Source: Haliotis asinina (Eukaryota > Mollusca > Gastropoda > Lepetellida > Haliotidae). Taken from it: a DNA stretch of 64,000 nucleotides. Positions within the stretch are counted from its first letter, which is position 1, and each line of letters opens with the position of its first letter. The stretch is taken from positions 3,227,501 through 3,291,500 of the forward strand of contig NC_090285.1 in assembly GCF_037392515.1 (NCBI RefSeq), in the 5' to 3' direction. Positions 59,201 through 64,000 of the stretch are shown here, in pieces. A program made the translations under genes and the position numbers. Below the pieces are notes generated by a model. It did not search any database, was not told where the DNA came from, and was given only the letters and a program-made list of their open reading frames with translations.

Positions 59201-62109
59201 CTGTCACAGTTCTTAGGTACTGATTGCTGCAGTTGTATGAACCACCAGTGGCTACCACATCAGTACCTAATGTAAACACCCCTTGTACAGACATCCTCTG
59301 TCAGTTTTCTCCTCATATTGACAATCAGTCATCAAATCAGCAGGATTAGAATGTGCTCTATATTTTGTTTCTGTTGGCCTTTTTGTGACAGGTAGCTTCC
59401 TATCATGAGTTCATAACAAAGTACCAGATTATTTTATAGCCCTGGGGCTTTTTTATAGTGGTAGCTAAGCTCTTGCAAATACAAAGGGTATAATGTTCAG
59501 TGTCATAGAATTGTAAATATCATATACTGACACATTCATTGTTGGTTAGCCAATGGCATTACTTGTTTGTTGGATTCTTTTCGACAGACATAAAGGTATG
59601 TGTGTATACCAACTTAATGACTTTAGTACTACATATCATTATGTTTAACATGGTATTCTTCAAGTCTACTACTTGGGAAGATATGCAGCACTGTTTTGTT
59701 TTGTAATAAAACACCTTCAACAAAATTGATTTCTTTTGTCATTTTATGGGAAAATGTGACAATGGTTATGTTTTACCTGGCCAGCTGATGCTCTACAACA
59801 TTTCTGAATACACAGACAAGTAACACCATGATTTGGACAGAAAATGTCCACTGTGACATGTTCACCGAGAACATGATTCAGCTGTCAGTGTTCAGCTGCA
59901 TTTATAGGATGCCACAGATATTGGCTTTACTCTTACCTCAATGCAAATATTTACAGTTGATATCCTTGATTATGATGTGACTGGTATGATATGAGGCATC
60001 ATAAACAACTACCTCTCATTTTACACTTTATTCATATTTTAAAAGCTGTCCCAAACATGTAAACTTCTGATGTCTTAAGAGTCACATGTGCATGTGGTAC
60101 CTTTTGTAAAATGTACTAAAGGTGTCCTTAAAAAAGTGCTTCTCATGATGTATAAGCACACCTATATTTCAAGTTTATTATTAAAGAACATGACACATAA
60201 CCCAAGCATTGATCACCAAACACCAAATTCAGCTCCAACACTGGGAAAGTCTGCAAACAACCCAACACACTGCTGAAAGTGTGTGTATGGTTTTACTTCA
60301 CTTTTAGCAATATTCCAGCAATATCAGGATGGGGAACACTGGACTTGGGTCTCATGTTGATCAAACATTTTATAACCAACCATGCTAAAGGAGTAGAATT
60401 CATGCTCTCAAATTTTCTTCAGGTACATGCTCACCCATACTGCTTAGTGGAAACAAAACAGGCTCAGTGCTGAGGAAAATGTATATATTTTATATATTCT
60501 TTGGTTTTATGAATTTACTGGAATCACTGACTGACTATATAAACTGTAATTATGACTTGACAACAACAACACTCCATTTCCATGTCAAACTCTTTCATAC
60601 AACGATACATAACTGATGCAGTTTAATGAATGTACAGTGGTAAACATGTACAAGGAGTGCTTTCATTGATTTTGTCCATGCCAACCCTGGGGGTCACTTG
60701 GTAGACTTACTTTGGTGTCATAAAGAACATCATCGCCCCGCCCCAGTGGTAAATTATCAACGGTACCTTACATAATTACGATCGATTTCTTAACAAACAT
60801 TGGGACATGTCTTTATTTTCCGTAGTATTGAAATGGTAGTTAGGTTGAAATACACTCTCATTGCACGCTTATCAACTTAACACGACTGAGCAGAAGTAAA
60901 CCGAATGCTGTTCAACTGAGAAGTTGTGCGTAAGAAAGACGCACGACCTGGTCACATAAGCTCCGCCCACTAATGATTATTCATGTTCAGTCGGGACTTA
61001 AGACCTGTCCGGGTTTAAGGGCTCACATGTCGCCATTCATTTTTTTATTTTTTCCTCGGTGTGGATTTCGCGTCAACCGGATCATGGGATATCACCGCTG
61101 ATTCACGTTAAACATCCTTAAAACTTTTAATATAGTTACCTTTGTTAACAACAAAATTCGTACAGACGTGACCGCTGTAAGTGTATTGGTATAAGCGGTA
61201 GTTCATAATCAATATCAATAAAATATTGTGGTTCATTGCCATATGAGGACATACTGACACAAGCTCTAGCTTACCTCTACCGTCTTATACAGTGAAGGAT
61301 TGGGATTAAAAAGATAAAACCAATATGGTCGGCGGGTAATCTGGTGTAGCGTTCATTTTATCTGAGACTGGATGAATACCAATGTATCACAAGCCCAATG
61401 ATTTGGCAGCCCAGTGGCATAGGGTGCGTCTGTTACAAGCAGGTGATCATACAGCGGGGGTATAGATACATCCGTCGGGGTCTGATGGACACTATGAGAA
61501 CAAAACTAATTCATTGATACTTTCACGAGCCACCGAACATCTAGATCGCTTCAGTTGGTCCTGCCCTGGATGACATGGGAGGTTAGCTGACAGTTCAAAA
61601 GTTCAAACCCCCAAAGTTGCTAGACGAGACAATAAAATTCTACGTTCTGTCAAATGTGAGATGTTAGTGAGGCAATCTCGAGAAACAGAGTATCCGAATC
61701 TAAGAATAAAACGAAGGCTTACAAATAGGTATCATTGCTAAACAGAGACACTACACATCGGAGAACCTACATCACTCTACTGCTTCGGTGGAGGTAGTTT
61801 GAAGAGGAGTTCTAAAACTAAAGGGGGCGTTCTTTAACGTGACAGCGTGATTTTCACATAGCCCCACCCTAAAATTCCTTAACCTCGTCAGGTAATGTGT
61901 GAACTGCCCAAATGAACACATATTGACCATTTAATCAATAATAATCACATTTAAGTAGGTTCTGTGCCACGAGGATTTTATCAATAACAAATGTTTTCAG
62001 ACTTGTTCGTTCAGTGGTCACCTCCTGGTCAGATACAAGATAACTTACCTGACCCTATCACGAGGGCACAGCTGACACCATTGGCGATATTTATCCGTGT
62101 TTTCGACAT
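35214..62109 (-). CDS. Four-transmembrane protein, paralog 3 (6 exons, 228 aa, giant intron 1)
   Basis: Exons in gene order: 62109-62049, 40167-40028, 39834-39778, 37122-36983, 36560-36410, 35351-35214 (stop TAA). All are GT..AG with phases 1,0,0,2,0. Exons 3-5 have the same lengths as gene 1 (57, 140, 151). Loop 2 has C-x6-C-x-C-x11-C (CRSVGNTCVC ... FSC); TM4 has GWIMTLVATILGG. The 45-residue tail is Pro/Gln/Tyr-rich with a repeated PPQQYGQ, unlike its paralogs. Intron 1 is 21.9 kb and holds the candidate 15.8-kb inverted-repeat element; intron 3 is almost all minisatellite; intron 5 has a strand-biased G/T tract. Exon 1 is far away, but it fits in phase, resembles the paralogs' first exons and has the shared E-box. 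No nearer candidate was found. Confidence 0.8.
35700..35972 (+). repeat. Strand-biased T/G tract with G-runs (intron 5 of gene 3)
   Basis: About 270 bp with almost no A or C on +. The first part is GTTT/TTTTG; the second (about 35850-35945) has many runs of four to eight G, enough for G-quadruplex formation. Phe/Gly-rich open frames here are artefacts. Confidence 0.85.
36270..36330 (-). repeat. Diverged SINE remnant
   Basis: CATCAGTCACCGGTTTGTCTGGTCCAG-like stretch in minus orientation within gene 3 intron 5. Confidence 0.5.
36670..36910. repeat. Degenerate ~45-bp repeat (intron 4 of gene 3)
   Basis: TTTCAGCTGACACAAGCACA followed by GACAGGCAG recurs about five times with growing divergence. 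Confidence 0.65.
37200..37490. repeat. 21-bp-type repeats, diverged (intron 3 of gene 3)
   Basis: Variants of TGTAACCTGCTAAAGTAAGGA, interrupted by the SINE at 37490. Confidence 0.7.
37490..37735 (+). repeat. Molluscan SINE (ACGCCGC family), near full length
   Basis: It runs from a GTGAGTGAGTTAGTTTTACG head through GGCAGTGGTCTGTAAATAAA and CCAGTGATCAACAGCATGAG to CCCGGACCTTCACGGATC. Inserted into the minisatellite of gene 3 intron 3, antisense to the gene. Confidence 0.85.
37740..38760. repeat. 21-bp minisatellite with higher-order units (intron 3 of gene 3)
   Basis: The basic unit is AACCTGCTACAGTAAGGGTAT (20-21 bp). It alternates with GATGTAAACCTACTACAGTA units, giving 42-62-bp higher-order repeats, about 45 units in all. 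Confidence 0.9.
38960..39545. repeat. 40-bp tandem repeat, about 14 copies (intron 3 of gene 3)
   Basis: The unit is two 20-bp halves, TAGGATGTAACCTTCAATAG and TATAAATGTACGTGCTACAG, nearly invariant. The main variants are CATGCTAC/CGTGCTAC and CTTC/CTGC. Both halves resemble the neighbouring 21-bp unit. Confidence 0.9.
40313..40510 (+). repeat. tRNA-derived SINE, copy 2
   Basis: The head GGAAGTCGCGGTGGCTGAGC and B-box GGTTCGAATCC are followed by the longest tail of the three copies, ending AAATGGCATCTTGTAATCA. It lies in intron 1 of gene 3, just upstream of exon 2, antisense to the gene. Confidence 0.8.
40513..40645. repeat. 24-bp tandem repeat, about 5.5 copies
   Basis: The unit AACAACACGGCTGTGTATAG plus TTAA starts directly at the 3' end of SINE copy 2, suggesting it grew from the SINE tail or insertion site. 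Confidence 0.85.
40930..41225. repeat. 54-bp tandem repeat, about 5.5 copies
   Basis: GCACTATGACCTTGGTATGA recurs every 54 bp (40939, 40993, 41047 and on). Confidence 0.85.
41226..43032. other. Intron 1 of gene 3, nothing recognised
   Basis: No repeat family or exon candidate is clear. Confidence 0.4.
43033..43140 (+). repeat. Second molluscan SINE type, partial
   Basis: GTGAGTGATTATGGGTTTAT, AGCAATATTCCAGCAATATT and CACGGCGGGGCCACCAGGAA. Confidence 0.7.
43545..43905. repeat. ~16-18-bp degenerate minisatellite
   Basis: GTTACCTGTAGTGTC with variants (TGTTACC, CAGTTACC, ATGTTACC) repeats about 20 times with irregular spacing. Confidence 0.85.
44005..44645 (+). repeat. Two diverged molluscan SINEs
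   Basis: At 44005-44225: AGTGAGTGAG, ATATGGCGGCGGCCTGTTAATGATCGA and a CTAACCTGGGTCTCCACGGGTT-like end. At 44490-44645: AGACAATCCTGTGACAGACA and GGGATACGATGACCTGCAAG. Confidence 0.6.
45177..45246 (+). repeat. Left 70-bp inverted repeat
   Basis: Starts GCCCTTAAACCCCGACAGG and ends GGGCTTATGTG. Three mismatches to the right copy. Confidence 0.85.
46098..48020 (+). repeat. 364-bp tandem cassettes, 5.3 copies, each with an exon-like core
   Basis: TCAGTCACCACTTTCCGCAC recurs at 46161, 46525, 46889, 47253, 47617 and 47981 (exact 364-bp spacing). Each full unit has a pyrimidine tract and CAG acceptor, a 112-bp segment, and a CTG|GTAGGA donor. It also has a palindrome whose arms (CAGTCGGAACTTAAGACC and GGTCTTCAGTCCCG) resemble the element's terminal repeats. 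The last unit is cut at about 48012 and followed by an older, diverged version (48130-48245). Confidence 0.9.
46193..46276 (+). CDS. Exon-like segment in cassette 1 (copies at 46557, 46921, 47285, 47649)
   Basis: From the ATG, 28 codons read MANSQRADDRWWQLLRGDPS and then SPWHPKRL, up to a GTAGGA donor in phase 0. Five copies stay open and vary only at two residues: W/L after DDR, and W/K/R after SSP. Splicing one cassette to the next would run into TGA, so only one could be used per transcript. The donor phase fits the exon candidate at 48432. Product unknown; expression not shown. Confidence 0.4.
48130..48245 (+). pseudogene. Diverged copy of the cassette exon
   Basis: It aligns with the cassette from CTCTCATCCCAG through CATCCAGCCC to GACTGGTAGGAAATGAAACGC but has an in-frame TAA in the phase used by the intact cassettes. 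Probably the ancestral or decayed unit. Confidence 0.5.
48432..48531 (+). CDS. Exon candidate with C-x2-C zinc-finger-like start
   Basis: Acceptor TTCTTTTCTAG, 33 codons plus one base, donor G|GTAAGG. It begins SDDFCRMCGEKFLSMLSQKR, a C-x2-C-G knuckle as found in ZAD-like and other treble-clef fingers, then a basic stretch. Its phase matches the cassette donors. The second metal-binding pair is not visible; a possible next exon at 50513-50592 would supply one more cysteine. Family not recognised. Confidence 0.45.
49036..49895 (+). repeat. Marine-invertebrate interspersed repeat (TTTCCGGAGCAGAACTC family)
   Basis: It starts at CCCCCGTCATGTAATGTGGG and ends at CATCTTCTGATGACTCTTG. Internal ~180-200-bp modules each contain TTCCGGAGCAGAACTCAAAA and TTGGTAGATATATCAG. 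Second and third copies lie at 52455-54413 (split by a Tc1 element) and 54414-55370. Confidence 0.75.
50513..50592 (+). CDS. Possible terminal exon, basic C-terminus
   Basis: The acceptor TTTTGTTTGCAG precedes a frame in the phase left by 48531 that reads FFHNTRGQLKNLVRCNIRGK and ends KLKKKL-stop (TGA 50590-50592). Only phase compatibility and a good acceptor support it. Confidence 0.25.
50593..52454. other. Interior of the large element, nothing recognised
   Basis: AT-rich DNA; short open frames only (for example 51043-51249). Confidence 0.4.
52559..53853 (+). mobile_element. Tc1/mariner DNA transposon, 1295 bp, complete ends
   Basis: The left end CAGTGTTCCCAGAAATTATT and the inverted right end (TAGTATTCCCAGAAATTATT) match at 18 of 20 bases and both continue with GAGAA. 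TA target duplications lie at 52557-52558 and 53854-53855. It is inserted in the TTTCCGGAGCAGAACTC-type repeat, hence younger than it. Confidence 0.9.
52742..53730 (+). pseudogene. Tc1/mariner transposase (one frameshift)
   Basis: Start chosen at MAEFTAREKR (52742; another ATG is at 52712). A helix-turn-helix N-terminus (VLACRHGIPLSTVYRTLKNI), a GRPRKFS linker and a second helical part lead to the catalytic domain: FSDESS (first D), HDNDPKHTAR (second D), and YSPDLNPIENVW containing the E, which gives DD34E. About 330 codons, the usual family length. The frame shifts once near 53205-53215 in a TTTTCCC run just after the first catalytic aspartate; otherwise it is open to the stop at 53728-53730. 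Confidence 0.9.
54675..54822. mobile_element. Hairpin MITE, 148 bp
   Basis: Arms of about 65 bp (GGGCCCCGTTTCACAAAACT and its inverse) with a ~20-bp loop. Shared blocks include CTCTCGTAAGCCTAA and CTCGTAACTTTTCGTAGCATTT. This sequence type is widespread in marine invertebrates. Confidence 0.85.
54823..54955. repeat. Simple repeats (GGCACGGCA)n and (GATAT)n
   Basis: GC-rich GGCAGGGCACGGCAG units switch abruptly to TATGATATGATATGA units. Confidence 0.85.
56562..56743 (+). repeat. tRNA-derived SINE, copy 3 (diverged head)
   Basis: GGAAGTCGCAGTGGCTGATC; the B-box has decayed to GGTTCAAGTCCC. The tail (AAAAAAGTAGTAGAATTTG) matches copy 2. Confidence 0.75.
57335..57456 (-). repeat. Very diverged molluscan SINE remnant
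   Basis: GTCCAGATCAACAATTTACAGACAG and a distal GAGTGCAGCGG match the SINE in minus orientation. Confidence 0.5.
57511..59040. repeat. 171-bp satellite, 7 good copies plus decayed flank
   Basis: GTGACGAATA (or variants) starts at 57514, 57685, 57856, 58027, 58198, 58369 and 58540, exactly 171 bp apart. Blocks include AAATCTGTAAAAAATAGAAG and ATCATCAGCCCAGAGAACAT. Two strongly diverged units follow to about 59040. Confidence 0.9.
59041..60282. other. Interior of the large element, nothing recognised
   Basis: AT-rich, no long frames or clear repeats. Confidence 0.4.
60283..60475 (+). repeat. Second molluscan SINE type, diverged
   Basis: GTATGGTTTTACTTCACTTT, AGCAATATTCCAGCAATATC and GGATGGGGAACACTGGACTT. 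Confidence 0.65.
60953..61022 (-). repeat. Right 70-bp inverted repeat
   Basis: CACATAAGCTCCGCCCACTA to CCGGGTTTAAGGGC; the inverse of 45177-45246 with three mismatches. Confidence 0.85.
61023..62048. other. Proximal intron 1 of gene 3, nothing recognised
   Basis: No repeat family or exon candidate found. Confidence 0.4.
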
Positions 62110-62209
62110 GTTGATTCCCCAAGTCCGGCTGGGATGTTGCTCGGTGGTTTAGTCGATGTTGAAACCTGGAGCAAATCTACTTAAGTAGGTCAGCTGAGAA
62201 CAACATGTG

Positions 62210-62219
62210 GTCACGTGAC
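62210..62219. promoter_or_regulatory. GTCACGTGAC palindrome upstream of gene 3
   Basis: Exact decamer 100 bp before the gene 3 ATG at 62109. It supports 62049-62109 as a true first exon of the family. Confidence 0.75.
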
Positions 62220-63339
62220 AAGGCGCGTTACTTCACAACGCCGTCACAGCTGGTGTGGTGACTTTGGTCTACTCCCATTTATGAGAACTCCCAATTGTGA
62301 GACAGTGGATTATGTAGTTAACAAAAAAAAACATACCACACTCCCCTGTCTGATAGGTTCACTCCCAAGCATAGAAAGGATTAACTGTTGCTAATTAGGG
62401 TTTAGCTGTACATATTCTAGTATTTTGTTGTTGTTGGAGTCCCATAACACCCGCACTAATACTTCTTCAATGAAGTTTTCGCACTGTAGCCCTGTGCTAA
62501 GCCACACCTCTACTCAGCAGGAGGAGGAAAACCTGTTACTCCGGCCGAAGACTGTGTTGGGTGGTATCAGGTGTCATGTGTGGAATGCCAATGTACCTGT
62601 CCATTGTTGGGTGAGTCCCGAATGTTCAGGTAGATAATGGACACTTATAGGGAATGCGATGTATTATTGCAGCACACACCGAACTGCTTCCCTCTCGGAC
62701 ACAATGCGCTTCATACTTGGATGACAGTTAACAGAGCCACGAGGAAAGTGGGAGAGGTTCAGTCGTGGGCATATGATTCTGTGAGGCACTCAGCCGTAGG
62801 CACATGGATTCTGTCAGACATTTGTGATGATACTAGGACCTAGATTTTAGTGAGTGCAAAAATCGTAGAAAATATATTTTGTTGATTTTGTTTTATTTTA
62901 ATGAGTGCAAGATACGCATTCTGCCTCCAAGCCGAATAACAGTTTTCAAACTACTTTTCTCAAGTCTGCACTCGTGCATTATAATATGACGTGAAGCGAC
63001 TAACACGCGCGCGTTTCTCAAAGACTCGCCACAGTCTTCTTGTGGTGCCCTGATCCACGGTCAGCCTACCTGGCCACGTGAAATGATGGTATGCATGACA
63101 AATGACACCACTAACTCCACACTCGCATGTCGCCCTGTCACATTCCAGGTAGCTCATTGTAACCTGTCACAATTGAGTGGAGCTGGTGGTTCAGTTCCCT
63201 AAGTCTGCACACCTCGGTTATATATACGGTAAGCCTTACAATGTGAGGCTTGTTGCTGTGCGCATGCATTTCAGCTCATTTCGTGATACTCCACACTATC
63301 TCTTCTTCCCATCGACGTTCATTCATCCAATTCTGAAGC
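62220..63339. other. Upstream of gene 3, no recognised gene
   Basis: Short open frames at 62425-62843 resemble nothing known. Confidence 0.4.
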
Positions 63340-63515
63340 TTTGGGTTGACACTGGAAGTAATGACGTCACTAACGTTTGTCATTCAGCCAGTTGTGAAGC
63401 CTTGGGTTGACAGTGGAAGTAATGGCGTCACTAACGTTTGTCATTCAGCCAGTTGTGAAGCCTTGGGTTGACAGTGGAAGTAATGACGTCACTAACGTTC
63501 GTCATTCAGCGCAAG
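63335..63515 (+). repeat. 61-bp triplication carrying CRE sites
   Basis: Three units share GGGTTGACAGTGGAAGTAAT and ACTAACGTTYGTCATTCAGC. TGACGTCA occurs at 63362-63369 and 63484-63491; the middle copy is TGGCGTCA (63423-63430). Confidence 0.85.
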
Positions 63516-63617
63516 AAGAATGGTCATGAATATCATTCTGCTATCATATATGTGTTAGTTAACGTTCCTATGACCGTAGCGAGTGCATCTTTTGTCGATA
63601 GTACGTACTGTCAACAC

Positions 63618-64000
63618 CTCATCCACCCATCCCGACATCCACCCATCCCGACATCCACCAAACTACCCATCCCGACATCCACCATCCCGACATCCACCCA
63701 TCCCGACATCCACCCAACCCTACATCCACCCATCCCGACATCCACCCATCCCGACATCCACCCATCCCTACATCCACCCATCCCGACATCCACCCAACCC
63801 GATATCCACCCTACCCGACATCCACCAAACTACCCATCCCGACATCCACCCATCCCGACATCCACCAAACTACCCATCCCGACATCCACCCATCCCGACA
63901 TCCACAAAACTATCCAACCCTACATCCCCCCATCCCTACATCCACCCAACCACTCAACCCGACATCTACCTAACCACCCATCCTGACATCCAACCAACCA
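63618..64000. repeat. 16-bp minisatellite running off the window
   Basis: The unit is CCATCCCGACATCCAC with a 14-bp spacer variant (CAAACTACCCATCC). Long Pro/Thr/Ser/His frames across it are artefacts. Confidence 0.9.

Larger units (their letters stand above)
45177..61022. mobile_element. Candidate 15.8-kb element with 70-bp terminal inverted repeats
   Basis: 45177-45246 and the reverse complement of 60953-61022 match at 67 of 70 positions, with no gaps. Core strings are GACAGGTCTTAAGTCCCG and GAACATGAATAATCATTAGT. Weaker similarity continues inward (TTCTGTTGAAC near 45271) and perhaps outward (GGCG). No target duplication was found. The interior has an exon-like 364-bp cassette array, a C-x2-C exon candidate, a marine-invertebrate repeat with a Tc1/mariner inside, a hairpin MITE, a tRNA-SINE and a 171-bp satellite. 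No transposase of its own, capsid or polymerase gene was recognised, so it is either a non-autonomous giant DNA element or two unrelated inverted repeat copies. It sits in intron 1 of gene 3. Confidence 0.5.

Noticed and set aside
45177-61022. Polinton-type or other virus-like giant element
   Set aside because: No polymerase, integrase, ATPase or capsid gene was recognised, and the termini are only 70 bp.
63468-63986. 172-codon Pro/Thr/Ser/His frame
   Set aside because: Minisatellite translation; looks mucin-like only because of the 16-bp repeat.

Overview
The window is from a marine gastropod genome, most likely an abalone (Haliotis) or close relative. The main clue is many copies of a molluscan SINE that opens with a GAGT-rich head and the core TTTTACGCCGC. 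Intron-rich host genes with GT..AG splice sites, a mollusc-type LINE, Tc1/mariner elements and abundant minisatellites fit this. No rRNA, functional tRNA, CRISPR array or bacterial-type operon was seen, and no LTR, retroviral or other capsid- or envelope-bearing element was recognised.

Host genes. The only host genes I can reconstruct are three paralogs of a small four-transmembrane protein, each with six coding exons. Gene 1 is on + (13778-18797, 201 aa), gene 2 on - (27713-24165, 230 aa) and gene 3 on - (62109-35214, 228 aa). All three share intron phases 1,0,0,2,0, nearly identical exon lengths, and a second extracellular loop with cysteine spacing C-x6-C-x-C-x11-C. They differ in the C-terminal tail. 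Gene 2 has a second, equally long terminal exon 1.7 kb downstream. Each gene has a perfect GTCACGTGAC palindrome 101-123 bp upstream of its ATG. This is the CLEAR/TFEB-type E-box, and the only other exact copy seen in the window lies at a candidate promoter near 3.2 kb. In genes 1 and 2 the acceptor and first bases of exon 4 have independently become tandem arrays (7 copies of ~53 bp; 10 copies of 26 bp).

Layout. 0-0.25 kb: end of a Tc1-like element. 1.3-2.5 kb: SINE and a 51/75-bp array. 2.9-4.7 kb: candidate promoter, possible first exon, ~210-bp satellite. 7.7-8.6 kb: ~370-bp duplications. 8.9-12.7 kb: near-full-length decayed LINE. 13.7-18.8 kb: gene 1. 19.4-20.2 kb: 53-bp array. 22.3-27.8 kb: gene 2. 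28.9-29.7 kb: long-arm foldback element. 30.8-32.8 kb: 21-bp array and a second LINE fragment. 33.1-33.6 kb: another 53-bp array. 35.2-62.2 kb: gene 3, whose 22-kb intron 1 holds a candidate 15.8-kb element with 70-bp inverted termini (45177-61022). That element contains a 364-bp exon-like cassette array, a Tc1/mariner, a hairpin MITE, a SINE and a 171-bp satellite. 63.3-64 kb: a CRE-bearing triplication and a 16-bp minisatellite.

The most novel features are the tetraspan family with its shared promoter box, the duplicated acceptors and terminal exon, and the large inverted-repeat element whose terminal motif recurs in its internal cassettes. All calls are by eye; no alignment or database search was run.
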